Positions 51,101-60,251 of a stretch of DNA of 64,000 bases are shown here, piece after piece. Within the stretch, counting starts at the first letter, position 1. Each line of letters starts with the position of its first letter. The DNA is taken from NCBI GenBank assembly GCA_033344815.1, contig JAWPMR010000001.1:3272136-3336135 (forward strand), written 5' to 3'. The position numbers and the translations under genes were made by a program. The DNA comes from Paracoccaceae bacterium (GTDB lineage: Bacteria > Pseudomonadota > Alphaproteobacteria > Rhodobacterales > Rhodobacteraceae). The notes under the pieces are model-generated. The model saw nothing but the letters and a program-made list of their open reading frames with translations, searched no databases and was not told where the DNA came from.

Positions 51101-51671
51101 CGCTGCGTTGTTCGACGAGTCGCCCCGCCGTGTCGATCATCACCGCGTTTTCAGTGAAGAACCAGTCGCAGTTGCGAGTGCCGCCGTGACCCTTTAGGTC
51201 GTCTTCAGTCTCCACGAGACTGACGAGACCCGCCTGTTTGAGCGCAGTTGTCTTGCCTGTGCCCGGCGGGCCGATGAAGACATACCAAGGGACGGTTTTA
51301 AGGTAGGTGCGCGCGGTATTGCGTTTGGAGGCATGCAGTGTGTCGAGCGCACGGCGAAACTTCTCGTTGATCAGGCCCACGCTTTCGGCGACGGGGTCGG
51401 AGGGTTCGGGTTCAGGCGGAGCGAGGGTCTTGCGGAATGCCCCTTCTGCTTTGAGCTTGCGGTATTCGCGCAGGAGCACCCAGATCAGGAGCGCCAGAAA
51501 GATCCCGATAGCAAGCAACCAGCGCACGATCTCGGCGCCGAGCGGCGCCCAGCCGCCGATTTCGACGAGGTCACCGAACGCAAGGATGCCGTAGAGCAGC
51601 AGGCAAAGGCCCATGAAGGTCCAAAAACGGCGACGGAAGGGGAAAAAGAGGAGCGCTTTCAAACGGGTCAT
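48117..51671 (-). CDS. tssM: TssM (IcmF) membrane-complex protein
   Basis: 1184 residues. Two N-terminal membrane helices (about 16-66), Walker A GPPGTGKTTALKQAG (134-148), Walker B-like MIDTAGRLVEQ, a third helix near 446-468, and the long periplasmic C-terminus ending in FRWPG-like strands. TssM forms the trans-envelope core with TssL and TssJ. The intact Walker A suggests it binds and may hydrolyse ATP. Its start overlaps tssL by ATGA. Confidence 0.95.
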   Translation of the reverse strand: MTRLKALLFFPFRRRFWTFMGLCLLLYGILAFGDLVEIGGWAPLGAEIVRWLLAIGIFLALLIWVLLREYRKLKAEGAFRKTLAPPEPEPSDPVAESVGLINEKFRRALDTLHASKRNTARTYLKTVPWYVFIGPPGTGKTTALKQAGLVSLVETEDDLKGHGGTRNCDWFFTENAVMIDTAGRLVEQRSDPGLDAGEWLGFLDILKKHRGRRALNGVIVAVSVQELLGDEMALTNHARDIRNRLDEIQARLGVVLPVYLMITKLDLVPGFNTYFGDRVLDEERRQVWGATFPEGVRMDGTGIAAELRTLFTRIDAGVPGMLGAETDPARRARVFRFPGQLETLVRPIRMLAERIGAAGEGEAAWLRGIYLTSATQEGTPITRMVSAMAAEFGLPAPAHATAPVREKRSFFLHDLMARVIFPEAGLATQDAASIRRSKAIFAGVAGVSVTATVVLALLFAINYASWSRTLTAQSEAFAQVTPRLSAGILPEVVSDAAPDFGVALAAVTDVANAAVDKNPTAIGALGPSAAGDLSRIQSANYDRVLTNALEPRMVALLEQTMWERLQDPRFQLGALKVYKFLTRTGSHGPEEAANWWFSELSKVTPVVLDPTPEARAHQERVFANLPRNRTAVTPNAPLVALSEEVICNNLSLAELALDEVLALPEVTAMPDWIPRANAAGRADEVFSRFSNRTLREGTDGAFTRDAFRQAILPNLDAVVERYTAESTFFLASCADSAARSEDTLRAEVLELYYQRFISEWDLLLTDLRLIPLPSDDIGQAITVLENVSSANGAFVTMLNGIAYQTDLAATDGGGRVVPAKARKTVMKTVCKIAKFACKAGKAAAKNGGGSASAAEAPVGDGMRVSLYYRPIRGIIEEVDAEAPKIDEVVTAMLELKGQLQTARNSGDPRRALDEMGGLSLLTGALVASANKLPDPISTWVVGIADDVNDLALEAVLARVNDRWQENYLGTCRLFTEGRFPFDTGARDDTTIQDFATLLGPDGIMDSFTKNEIANYIDDRTWTWRPGITRDPAPLDALRKAREIRNALWSGGAGPGPIMRFSLQPVDMSPNAASMTLSIDGEPLIYRHAFIEPKPFTWPGLNRSDVVSVAFTSLDGFQQEDETLTGDWSFLRLLRGGLTPTTRQLVYRLRLSTPSHWAILELRAQSLINPFDLTVFDGFACPDAF

Positions 51672-53026
51672 TTGGCGATCGTCTTTTGCAGGAGGATTTC
51701 GACGCGCCGATTGCGGGCGCGCCCTTCGGAGGTGCCGTTGGTGTCAATGGGATCGGAGGCGCCCTTGCCCTCGGCGATGACGAAATTCTCGGGCAGTCCG
51801 TGTTCAAGCAGCAGGTCGCGCACCGTGCCCGCGCGGGCCTCGGACAGGCGCTGGTTGTTTGTGAAGGGGTTCGAGGATTGCACCGGGATCGAGTCTGTGT
51901 GTCCCAGCACCGTTACGCGGGCGATGAGAATGTCGTATTCGAGGATCACCTCGGCCACGCGCGCGATGAAGTCCTCGTACGGCGGATTGATGGTGGCTTT
52001 GCCCGAGCGGAAAAGCTCGGGGTTGGTGGCTTGCAGAACGAGGCGGGTCGCGAGCGGGTCGTCGGTTGATCGACCCTCGTCGAGCACTGGGGCCAGCGCT
52101 TCGGTCTGGAGCACGAATTCCGACAGGAGGTTGATCTCGGGTGTCTCGAAGTTTTCGGGCGGTGGCGTGGCCTCGCGCTCAAGGGAGATGGTGCGCACGA
52201 TCTCGGCGCGTTTGAGCGGTGGCACAAGCGCGGAGACATCTTCGACCGCAGCTGCCTTGTGCGTGAGGGTGGCGGACAATCCGGCGTGGGTCAGTGTCAG
52301 GATGGTGGCGGCGCCCAAAACCATGACCCAAAGCGGCACGGGCGCGCGGCGGGGCGCGTCCGGAACGGTGGCGCCTTCCCACCGGAGAGACAGGCGCGCA
52401 TCCGCGCGAGGGCCCGCCACCACGCGCCCGATCTCGGCCATCAGGTGCAAAAGCTCAGGCGCGGCGGAGCCGTCAGCCTGGCGGTATTTGCCCAGAAAAC
52501 CCAGCGTCAGACAGGTATAGGCCAGCGTCAGAAGCTCGGGGTCTCGGTCGGCAAAGCGGCTGAGTTCGGCCAAATCGTCGAAAAACCTGACGCCGGTATC
52601 GCCGCCCCGATCCTCAAGCAGAAAGGTGAGGTCTTCATTAGGCCATACGCTGCGGGCGCCCCAGGGCGTGTTGATGGCCAGATCGTCGGCAAGGGCGGCC
52701 ACCATCCAGGCGGCTTGGCGGGCGCGATGCCCGTCAACTCCAAGCGCCACGGCGCGGTCGCGTCCGCGCAGAATGCGGTCATGAAGCTTGAGCCGCAGCG
52801 TTTCGGGATCTGACGGCGGCTCTGCGCGGGACAGGTCGGGAATGACATCGAGCACTTCACCGAAGGCCTCGAAAAAGGGGTTGGTGGTTGGTCGCCGGGT
52901 GGGTCCCGTCATCGGCGTCGAGGCGACTGCTCCTGATGCTGCGGGCGGCGGCGTCCCCTGTCCGATGGATCGGATCTTGGTCCGTGAAGCTGAGCGTCGG
53001 AGGCCGAGGGGATGGTCGTCGCTCAT
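51668..53026 (-). CDS. tssL: TssL (DotU/IcmH) with peptidoglycan-binding OmpA domain
   Basis: 452 residues. The N-terminal DotU/IcmH domain (DDLAINTPWGARSVWPNEDL) is followed by a single membrane helix (APVPLWVMVLGAATILTLTH) and a C-terminal OmpA-like domain with VLGHTDSIPVQSSNPFTNNQ and GRARNRRVEILLQ. This extended TssL would anchor the complex to the cell wall, so no separate TagL is needed. It begins four bases after the TssK stop. Confidence 0.94.
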   Translation of the reverse strand: MSDDHPLGLRRSASRTKIRSIGQGTPPPAASGAVASTPMTGPTRRPTTNPFFEAFGEVLDVIPDLSRAEPPSDPETLRLKLHDRILRGRDRAVALGVDGHRARQAAWMVAALADDLAINTPWGARSVWPNEDLTFLLEDRGGDTGVRFFDDLAELSRFADRDPELLTLAYTCLTLGFLGKYRQADGSAAPELLHLMAEIGRVVAGPRADARLSLRWEGATVPDAPRRAPVPLWVMVLGAATILTLTHAGLSATLTHKAAAVEDVSALVPPLKRAEIVRTISLEREATPPPENFETPEINLLSEFVLQTEALAPVLDEGRSTDDPLATRLVLQATNPELFRSGKATINPPYEDFIARVAEVILEYDILIARVTVLGHTDSIPVQSSNPFTNNQRLSEARAGTVRDLLLEHGLPENFVIAEGKGASDPIDTNGTSEGRARNRRVEILLQKTIAK

Positions 53027-53030
53027 GGCA

Positions 53031-54365
53031 TCACCTGTAGACTACGTAGCAGTTCAGGCGCGGATCGTCGGGCAGGGTGCCGATGATCCCAAGCGCGAAA
53101 CCAGGCGGTTTGGCGGCATCGGCCCAGAAATTCGAGGACTGATCAAACTCGAGGCACACTGCCTCGCCGTCGCGCGGCACGTCGCGAGGGTGGCTACGCA
53201 ATTCCTTAAGGGACACGCCCGGTTTTCGCTGTGCCCAATGGGTCTGAAACTCGGCGGCCCCCGCGATGATTGCGTCGGTAAACCGATGTGCCACCGTCTC
53301 GGGCGACATGTCGGACATCACCCGCAGGATGACACTGCCATTGCGCAGCACCTCGGGGTTGTCGAGCCGGATCGCCCAAATGTTGTCACCGCGTTTGGTG
53401 GTTTCAAGCTCGGTGTACTTGGGTGTGTGGTGCGCGAGGGAGGCCAGAAGCGGCCGTATGGTATCAAGCAGTGTTGTGAATGCGCCCTGTGGGTGGGCGT
53501 GGACGTAATCGGGCAGGGGCCGCATCGACATATCAGCGGTCTCGTAGGTGGCCAGACGCCCCGCCAGTTCGGCCAAATAGCCATAAAGCTCGGACGGGTG
53601 CTGGGTGTCCTGTGCGCCGATATGCCGAAGCCGACCAAGGGCTGCATTGGCCAGTTCAAGCTTGAGCAGGCTTTCGTATCCGCCCGCGGTCTGGCCATGC
53701 ACCGCCTTTGCGTGCACGGCGACCGCCTGCTCGAAACCGACAATTAACTCTCTTATAAGACGCGCATAATTCGGTGTGGCCCCGATGGTAAGCGCGGGCA
53801 GGAGGAAAGCGGAATTAAGGCGGATCTCGCCGGTGGCGGAGACCGATTGCACGTCGGCAACCGCTAGGCTGACGCGGCGGTCCATCTCGGCGTCTGGGGC
53901 GTCGAGCCGGGGCGCGAGGGTTGCAACCTCGATCTGCTCTGCCGCGCCGGTGTTCACGGTGATGTCGCGCGCCGTGTCATCGAACAGCCCCGCGTAGCGC
54001 GCGCCCGAGGTGGCCTCGCCTGCGCGATCGAACACCTTGCTGTCGGCCCGCGCCTCCGGGATCGAGAGCGACACCGTGCCCGTGGCGCTGTCGGCGGTGA
54101 AGACTAGGGGCGGGGGGATGGCCGCTGTGCCCGGGATGTCAAAGGGTGTCCCGTCCGGGAAAATGCCGCGTGCGCGGTCGATTGAGATACGGCCCTCGCC
54201 AAGGGCAGCGGGGTCAATCTCCAGCGTCTCGAAGCCGAAGGCTGGCGCGCCGCCAACCATCCGCGCGGCGTTGAAAAGCCAGTCTGTATAGCGATCCTGC
54301 CGCTGGAAATGCTGCTGTCTGAGAAACATTCCCTCGGACCAGATGACTTTGTGCCATTCCGCCAT
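53031..54365 (-). CDS. tssK: TssK baseplate protein
   Basis: 444 residues starting MAEWHKVIWSEGMFLRQQHF, the recognisable TssK opening. TssK links the baseplate to the membrane complex. A run of beta-rich N-terminal and helical C-terminal sections fits the family and normal length. It lies 12 bases downstream of tssJ. Confidence 0.93.
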   Translation of the reverse strand: MAEWHKVIWSEGMFLRQQHFQRQDRYTDWLFNAARMVGGAPAFGFETLEIDPAALGEGRISIDRARGIFPDGTPFDIPGTAAIPPPLVFTADSATGTVSLSIPEARADSKVFDRAGEATSGARYAGLFDDTARDITVNTGAAEQIEVATLAPRLDAPDAEMDRRVSLAVADVQSVSATGEIRLNSAFLLPALTIGATPNYARLIRELIVGFEQAVAVHAKAVHGQTAGGYESLLKLELANAALGRLRHIGAQDTQHPSELYGYLAELAGRLATYETADMSMRPLPDYVHAHPQGAFTTLLDTIRPLLASLAHHTPKYTELETTKRGDNIWAIRLDNPEVLRNGSVILRVMSDMSPETVAHRFTDAIIAGAAEFQTHWAQRKPGVSLKELRSHPRDVPRDGEAVCLEFDQSSNFWADAAKPPGFALGIIGTLPDDPRLNCYVVYR

Positions 54366-54377
54366 TGTTGCGTCCCG

Positions 54378-54815
54378 TCAGTTGAGCACGAGCCCGGAGG
54401 GCCCGACGGTGAGGGTGACGTCACTGGTCCTGCCGGATGCAACGGGCAGAACCTGTTGCCGCGCCTTGCCTGCGGGGTCGCGAAAGCCCGCCAACAGCCC
54501 GACCGCGGTGGCGCCATCAGCGACGGCAATATCCAGTGCCGCCGTACCGCCCGGTGGTAGGACCAGCGTGTCTTCTTGCAGCAGGTCCGCGCCCAAGGTG
54601 CCTGCCGCGTCGCTTTGAAGGGCAGCGAACGGGGCGGATTGGAACGACACGGGCGTGGTGAGGTGATAGACCGCAACTGTGAGTGGGCGGTCACTGCCGT
54701 CAGGCCCGGGGTTCATGCCCGCTGCCGCTGTTGCATTGAGGCTGACGACCGTTGGCCCGGGTTTGAGGCAGCCCGCAAGTCCCACAATCAGAAGTACAAC
54801 GATGATGGTGCGCAT
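54378..54815 (-). CDS. tssJ: TssJ outer-membrane lipoprotein
   Basis: 145 residues from ATG 54813-54815; longer open frames lack support. The lipoprotein signal MRTIIVVLLIVGLAGC is clear (Cys16). The rest is a small beta-sandwich with YHLTTPVSFQSAPFAAL, as in TssJ, which binds TssM's periplasmic part at the outer membrane. Confidence 0.9.
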   Translation of the reverse strand: MRTIIVVLLIVGLAGCLKPGPTVVSLNATAAAGMNPGPDGSDRPLTVAVYHLTTPVSFQSAPFAALQSDAAGTLGADLLQEDTLVLPPGGTAALDIAVADGATAVGLLAGFRDPAGKARQQVLPVASGRTSDVTLTVGPSGLVLN

Positions 54816-54819
54816 GTGT

Positions 54820-56079
54820 CTATCCCCTTTTGTCACTGTCGTAGACGCGGGCGAATTCCGTCCCCACGCTGCCCAGAAACTTTTGCTCCGCGGCCTCGGA
54901 CAGGTCTTTGTATTTACTTTTGTACAACTGCCAATGAGTCGAGTCACGGCCACCGGCGGCCGCTCGTTGAAGCCAGCCCTTAGTGTCGGCTTCCTGCTCA
55001 AACCGCTCTGGGTTCATATCCGCGATCAGTTTTCGCAGCGCGGCCTCAAGCCCGTTCCAGGTGCTCAGGTTATGCAGTGCCAGATCGCGAAAAGCCTGGT
55101 CGATGGCCGTTTTAGGGTCGAGAAAGCCCTCACCTTCGGGGCGGATCAGGGCGGCCAAAGGGCGGTCGGTGCCGGGCAGTGTCTTGAGCGGATTGTTGTC
55201 ACGGACGCCAACCTGAGTTTTGCGCACGGGTAGGCCATCGCGCTGTTTGTCTCGGGCGCGCAACATGTAGATCAGCCCATCAACGAGGGATCTGTAGCGC
55301 TGGCCCAGAGCCTTCATCTGAGCCTCGGCGTCGTCTGTTGGGAAATCCGCAGGATCCAGCCCTGCGCCACATAGAAAGGCGGCGTAGAGATCGTCGGACA
55401 AAGGCATGGATGGGGCGACGTCGTGTTCGTGGACCGTCTCTGAAGGCTTTTGGGGCGTGCCTTGTCGTCGTTGCGGATCGGGCGGGGCCCGGCGCTGGAT
55501 ATTGGGAGGCTCGATAACATGACGGCCCTTGGGAAGGTTTGCTACCGGTGGCGCGGCGGGTGTATGCGTGGGTTCGCCCGGGAAAAGGCCGCCTGCATCC
55601 AGTCCGCCAGCCGATGGCGGTGGCTTGACCGGTAGTGGTGTAGACTGCGGGCTGTCATCAAGGCCGGGGATCGGATTTGGGGTGGAGGGACTTGTCCGCA
55701 GGCCAAGGTCGATGGTTGGCATTGGCGCAGGCTTTTCCTTTGAACCCTGCGCTTCCCCATCTATTTGTTGCGCGATGACTGAAATCACGTAGTCCCCAAG
55801 CCCGAGTGTGGTGCCTGGCCCGATCAGAGCGGAGTTGCCGCGCCCGAGGGCTGTCGCGCCACCATTGAGCATCAGCCCATTTGTAGAGGTGTCGGTCACG
55901 CAGTAGCCCTCGGAGGTGCTCGTGATCACACAGTGTTGGCCTGAGACAATGCATTCGGGGTCGTCGATCACCCAGTGGCAGTCGATCTCGCGTCCGATGA
56001 CGACGTCGGTTTCACCGAGCGGTAGCTCGGTCTGGAGTTGCGCTTGGGGCGCGTGGGTCAGGGTGAGCAACAGCGTCAT
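54820..56079 (-). CDS. tagH: FHA-domain T6SS protein (TagH/Fha-like)
   Basis: 419 residues from ATG 56077-56079, overlapping the tssG stop (ATGA). An N-terminal FHA domain (DVVIGREIDCHWVIDDPECI ... VSGQHC ... STNGLMLNG) recognises phosphothreonine. A Pro-rich linker follows, then a C-terminal VI_FHA region (GLDPADFPTDDAEAQMKALG). In P. aeruginosa, Fha is phosphorylated by PpkA and dephosphorylated by PppA to switch the apparatus on and off. Confidence 0.9.
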   Translation of the reverse strand: MTLLLTLTHAPQAQLQTELPLGETDVVIGREIDCHWVIDDPECIVSGQHCVITSTSEGYCVTDTSTNGLMLNGGATALGRGNSALIGPGTTLGLGDYVISVIAQQIDGEAQGSKEKPAPMPTIDLGLRTSPSTPNPIPGLDDSPQSTPLPVKPPPSAGGLDAGGLFPGEPTHTPAAPPVANLPKGRHVIEPPNIQRRAPPDPQRRQGTPQKPSETVHEHDVAPSMPLSDDLYAAFLCGAGLDPADFPTDDAEAQMKALGQRYRSLVDGLIYMLRARDKQRDGLPVRKTQVGVRDNNPLKTLPGTDRPLAALIRPEGEGFLDPKTAIDQAFRDLALHNLSTWNGLEAALRKLIADMNPERFEQEADTKGWLQRAAAGGRDSTHWQLYKSKYKDLSEAAEQKFLGSVGTEFARVYDSDKRG

Positions 56080-57095
56080 GGGCCAGCCTCGCGGAATGTG
56101 GTGCGCACGGCGCGCAGGCACAGATCATCTGCCGGTGCCGCGTCTATGCGCCCCAGCCAGGCGTCGCGTCCTAGTCCAACCTGGCCAAGCCGCGCGGGTG
56201 GCACGTCTTCCCCCGCAAGCACCAGGCGCACATCTGCATCGGGACCGCCTCCTATGAGCCGTGAGAGGGCGCGTCTGAGACGATCAAACCGCACCGATCC
56301 GGGCAAGAACTGTCGATATTCGCTGAGCTTCATGGGCCCAAGGGTCACTTCAATCCTGTTTTGACGCATGTAGATGCGCGCGCCGGCCACGGTATCGACC
56401 CCAAGCCGCCCGCCGACCGGGTGCGCGAGCCGCGATTGCAGGCGGGGCGGCAGGTCCATCCAATTTCCCACAAATTCGCGCACGGTCACGGGCACACCAA
56501 AGAGATGCTGCAATCCTGAGGCTAGTTTGCCGGGCCAGGTCTGTTCCTGCGCCATCGAGGTGGCTTGCGTCAGGCACATGGCATCAATGTGCGGATCTCC
56601 AGTCCGTCCCTCCGGCAGGCCGAGGCCGGAAATCGCACGCCCCATGCTACCGACTACGCCGGTGCCACCCCGGTCGGCGTCCACCTCTGCGCGGGTGTCG
56701 GCCCAGGCGCGGTAGAATAAGCCGATCATACGATGCTGCAGCATGTTGCAGAAATCGAGAAAGCCGGTATCAGCTACAATGTCGCCTGTTTCCTCGTCAT
56801 ACCAGCGGTCGGATTGACGACGTTGCATCCACCAACTCAGGTGCAGCGGCATTGGACCTTCGGGCCCAAAGAGACCAAAGGCGTTCACCGTCAACACCGC
56901 GGGCCTCTTCCCGCGCGCGGGTCGCAGATTGTCTATGTCGCCCTTGGCAAAACCTGTCCGCAGGGCCTGGGCCAGGCGGGCGGGCTCGTCGGCCCTATCC
57001 CGCGTGCGCCCGTAAACGGCCTTGCCGTCTTCGAGTTGCCGCAGCGCCTGAAAAAAGCTGGTGCCAATGGGCAGGTCTGGAAGATCGTCGTTCAT
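56076..57095 (-). CDS. tssG: TssG baseplate protein
   Basis: 339 residues from ATG 57093-57095, coupled to the tssF stop by ATGA; an earlier start in the same frame adds eleven residues only. It carries ALRQLEDGKAVYGRT, LTVNAFGLFGPEGPMPLH and the beta-rich C-terminal domain (GAGAR-type: GVDTVAGARIYMRQNRIEV). TssG forms the wedge with TssF and TssE. Confidence 0.93.
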   Translation of the reverse strand: MNDDLPDLPIGTSFFQALRQLEDGKAVYGRTRDRADEPARLAQALRTGFAKGDIDNLRPARGKRPAVLTVNAFGLFGPEGPMPLHLSWWMQRRQSDRWYDEETGDIVADTGFLDFCNMLQHRMIGLFYRAWADTRAEVDADRGGTGVVGSMGRAISGLGLPEGRTGDPHIDAMCLTQATSMAQEQTWPGKLASGLQHLFGVPVTVREFVGNWMDLPPRLQSRLAHPVGGRLGVDTVAGARIYMRQNRIEVTLGPMKLSEYRQFLPGSVRFDRLRRALSRLIGGGPDADVRLVLAGEDVPPARLGQVGLGRDAWLGRIDAAPADDLCLRAVRTTFREAGP

Positions 57096-58972
57096 ATCGT
57101 GCGGCGCACTCCTGGACGCATTGGCCATGCCACGCTTTCGCCGGAGCGGGCGAGAGTTGTGGTGCAGCGCACAAAAGCATTAAGCCCGGCGTAGCGAGAG
57201 AAAACCTGGCCCAGCAACGCGCCGAGCAGGAACCGGGACTGGCCCACAAAGACCTGATCGTCGAAGTCGCAGGTCACGTCGGTTACGGTGCCGAAACAGA
57301 TAGGCCCGTCCAGCGGCAAGCGCTCGGGCGTTTCAGCGGACTGCACGGCAATCAGAGCGCGGGCGTGATCGCGCAGGGTTGAGTCCCCCCGATCCGCATA
57401 AATTTGCAGCAGCCCCCGGAGGGGCACTGAGCCTTCGCCTTCCTCGGCCAGAGAGAGAAAGTTCAAAGACAGATGTGCCACCAGGCGCCAGGAGATGTCT
57501 TCTAGGACAGTTTCGCTGGCCGCGTTGCGAAGAAGACCTGATTTCAGGGCGGGTATGGGGCGTTTAAGGGCGGAGAGCAGCCGGATCTTGCCCACGGGAA
57601 GGCCGCTTTGCGAGGTGAGATTGGGCCGAGGCTCGAGAATGGGCAGATCGCGATTGCTGCACAGCGCCCGAATATCCAATCGGCGCACGCGCCGCCGTGC
57701 CTCGCCCATGCGCCGTTGCGACAGGCTGATGCGCACCTCGTCGCCGTTGTAGGTGGATCTGTATTTGCCCTGCGCCTTCTCGCCGGGACCCGGTCTGCGG
57801 GGCTGGCGCTCGATCGCGTAGACCGGGCCATCGGCGGCCAGGGCCCCGACAGAGGCTGCGTTGGAGATATGGGTCTCGTCGCCATCGTCGCGTTCGAGGT
57901 CCTTGACCGACACAAGGGCATAGATTTCGTAATCGCGCGGGCGGGCCTTGTCGGCAAAAACCACCTTTCCGTTGCCGCGGGTGTCCACATCCACCGTGCT
58001 GCACTCACGCTCGAAGAGATTGACGATTGGCGTGGAGAACAGGAGCATGTTGCGCGGCTTGACTGCTGCAATCTGGGGAACCGGGCGGGCGAGAGGAATG
58101 AAGATTTCAAGCGTCTGACCTTCGGCGGTTGCACCGCGTATCGCGGGGCCGAGGCCGTCAAGCGTCATGTTGTGAAATCGCTCGGGCAGCACGAAGTATT
58201 CGCGCAGCAGCCGGTACCCTTCAAAGCCCGCGCGGGTGCGGGGAAACAGGCTGTCGCAATCGTCGATCCCCTGCATTCCCGCTTTGTCCAGCCGCGTGAT
58301 CGGACCGTTCCGGGGCCGGGCCAAGGCCCCGCTGCCGTGCCCATGGACCGCGTCAAAGAGCGCACCAGCCATCGGTGCACCCTCGAATGTGAAGGTCAGG
58401 GCATCAAGGCTCAGCGCGGCGAGCGGATCTGCGCCCGCCGGCGCAATTTCGATCCTGAGCGCTGCCTCGGCGGTGCCAATCTCGGCGTCGGTCAGCCCGG
58501 CCGCTTCCAGGGTGCTTCGGTTGGCGAGGTAGTCGGTGGCCCGGACCTGGATGGGCCAAAGGTGGACGTCCTGCGCGGTTGTATACGTGGCCCGCGTCTG
58601 GATGTCGTCCTGAGGGTCGGTGATCAGACGCGTCCCGCGGGAGACGTGGTAGCCGTCGAACATGCCCATCACCTGGTCGCCTGGTTCCATGACGATGCGC
58701 CCCACCGACGGCGTCGGCGCCGCGAGGTCGGGATAGAGCATCTCGAGAATATCGCGGCTCAACCGCGCCTGTTCGGTGTCGATCTTCAGCCGCGTTCGCG
58801 CGGCGAGAAAAGCCACACCCTCAAGCAGACGCTCGACATAAGGGTCGGGACAGGGGGTTTCCTTGAGCGACAGGTGCCGGGCGATCTGTCCGTTCATGTC
58901 GGCAAAATCGGCGGCGAGGTGCCGCAAATAGGTCAGATCATCGTTGTAGTATTCGAGAAACAGGCGATCCAT
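57092..58972 (-). CDS. tssF: TssF baseplate protein
   Basis: 626 residues. Starts MDRLFLEYYNDDLTYLRHLA, with DPYVERLLEGVAFLAARTRLKID soon after, diagnostic for TssF (ImpG). It is the central wedge subunit. It abuts tssE with one-base overlap. Confidence 0.95.
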   Translation of the reverse strand: MDRLFLEYYNDDLTYLRHLAADFADMNGQIARHLSLKETPCPDPYVERLLEGVAFLAARTRLKIDTEQARLSRDILEMLYPDLAAPTPSVGRIVMEPGDQVMGMFDGYHVSRGTRLITDPQDDIQTRATYTTAQDVHLWPIQVRATDYLANRSTLEAAGLTDAEIGTAEAALRIEIAPAGADPLAALSLDALTFTFEGAPMAGALFDAVHGHGSGALARPRNGPITRLDKAGMQGIDDCDSLFPRTRAGFEGYRLLREYFVLPERFHNMTLDGLGPAIRGATAEGQTLEIFIPLARPVPQIAAVKPRNMLLFSTPIVNLFERECSTVDVDTRGNGKVVFADKARPRDYEIYALVSVKDLERDDGDETHISNAASVGALAADGPVYAIERQPRRPGPGEKAQGKYRSTYNGDEVRISLSQRRMGEARRRVRRLDIRALCSNRDLPILEPRPNLTSQSGLPVGKIRLLSALKRPIPALKSGLLRNAASETVLEDISWRLVAHLSLNFLSLAEEGEGSVPLRGLLQIYADRGDSTLRDHARALIAVQSAETPERLPLDGPICFGTVTDVTCDFDDQVFVGQSRFLLGALLGQVFSRYAGLNAFVRCTTTLARSGESVAWPMRPGVRRTI

Positions 58973-59706
58973 CAGGCGTCATCCATACGCGCCGAGGTCT
59001 TGGCTGTGTTGAAATCGATCTCCGCAATCAGGCTCAGATGCTCGGGCGCGGGGGATAGGCGCACTTCGCCACTGATTAAAACCTCGACCCCTGAGCGCGT
59101 TGCGGTCCGTCTGGGGCGGCGCACTTCAACCCGCAACTTGTCCGGCGCGAGGCGTGGCTCGAACGTTAAGAGCGCGTCGCGCAGTTCCTTTTCCATCTGG
59201 TTCAGGTCCAGCGACCGGCGGTGCCGCCCGACCAGCGGCACGATGCCGTAGTTCACCACACTCGTCTGGACTTCGGGAAAGTCCGAGAGGTCGCGCACAA
59301 GGTCCGGGCGATTGCGCATTTCCTCTTCTGTGAGTGCCAGTTTGCAGTCATAGCGGGCCGTGTTCATCAGCGCCTCGATATCGCGCCGGACCGCTTCGAC
59401 GACATTTCGCACGGATACCACGATCCCGGTGCGTTCCAGAACCCGCATTTTGCGTTCCGCCTCGCCGAGTGCCTTGAGATGGCGTTGCTGGTCCTTGGAC
59501 AGGACGGCCGTTTCCGAGAAAGGCGCAGAGCCTGACAACAGGCGTTTGAGCTTGTTTTGCCCAATTTCGGTTTCGAGCTCAGCCTGCAGGTTGCGGACCT
59601 CAAGGCCAAGTCCGGGCAGATCATTCTTGAGACGATCCCAAAGCGTCGGCTGCGCCGCCGCTTCGGTCGCTTCGAGCCCCGTGTCAGAGCTTTGCGGGTC
59701 AGGCAT
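58972..59706 (-). CDS. tssE: TssE baseplate protein (gp25-like) with long N-terminal extension
   Basis: 244 residues; typical TssE is about 140-170. The gp25-like domain lies in the C-terminal half (TSVVNYGIVPLVGRHRRS, MEKELRDALLTFEPRLAP). The first 90 residues form a charged helical extension (LQAELETEIGQNKLKRLLSG) not usual for the family, possibly contacting TssC or another sheath component. It lies between hcp and tssF. Confidence 0.85.
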   Translation of the reverse strand: MPDPQSSDTGLEATEAAAQPTLWDRLKNDLPGLGLEVRNLQAELETEIGQNKLKRLLSGSAPFSETAVLSKDQQRHLKALGEAERKMRVLERTGIVVSVRNVVEAVRRDIEALMNTARYDCKLALTEEEMRNRPDLVRDLSDFPEVQTSVVNYGIVPLVGRHRRSLDLNQMEKELRDALLTFEPRLAPDKLRVEVRRPRRTATRSGVEVLISGEVRLSPAPEHLSLIAEIDFNTAKTSARMDDA

Positions 59707-59712
59707 CTAGCA

Positions 59713-60216
59713 TCACGGCCGGTTGTTGGGATCGAGGAAGTGCTCGAACTCCAGGGACTCGCCTTCTTTCGGGCTGCGTTTCGGTGCAGTGTAGGTATAA
59801 AGAATGCTTTCTGCCGTGAGCGCAACGCGCTCGACAACCCGTGTCGGGCTATCGGGGCTGCCGTCGTTCATCTGGCTGAACTCCACGACCTTCACCACGT
59901 TCATATCGAGCGTCAAGTAGTCAACTTCCTCTTCTTCATCTTCGAAGGAAAGCATGATCTTTGCGGTGTCAAAGGTCATGTTCAGCGACAACGCCTTCAT
60001 GATGTTGATCGATGCGAGACAGTTGTACTTGATGAGCGTCACATCATGGGTCAGAACCTGGCCCGTGACCGCATCGCCCTGAGCCTGGCGCTCGCGCTTG
60101 CGTGTCATTCCCGAGCCATATCCGATGATGGTGAACATATCTTCGCGGTCGCTGCCCCGCGCCTCTCCCGGAACATCTCCCGGGTCGCCCAGCTGGGCGT
60201 ATCCTACAATTGGCAT
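59713..60216 (-). CDS. hcp: Hcp tube protein (TssD)
   Basis: 167 residues with a Hcp-type fold: MPIVGYAQLGDPG, DVTLIKYNCLASINIMKALS and YLTLDMNVVKVVEFSQ. Hexamers stack to form the inner tube. It is located 35 bases after tssC. Confidence 0.9.
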   Translation of the reverse strand: MPIVGYAQLGDPGDVPGEARGSDREDMFTIIGYGSGMTRKRERQAQGDAVTGQVLTHDVTLIKYNCLASINIMKALSLNMTFDTAKIMLSFEDEEEEVDYLTLDMNVVKVVEFSQMNDGSPDSPTRVVERVALTAESILYTYTAPKRSPKEGESLEFEHFLDPNNRP

Positions 60217-60251
60217 GATCTACGTCCTTCCCGATAATTTACATTGAGCCG

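Noticed and set aside
57608-59251. 547-codon plus-strand open frame
   Set aside because: Antisense to tssF and tssE; no family features.
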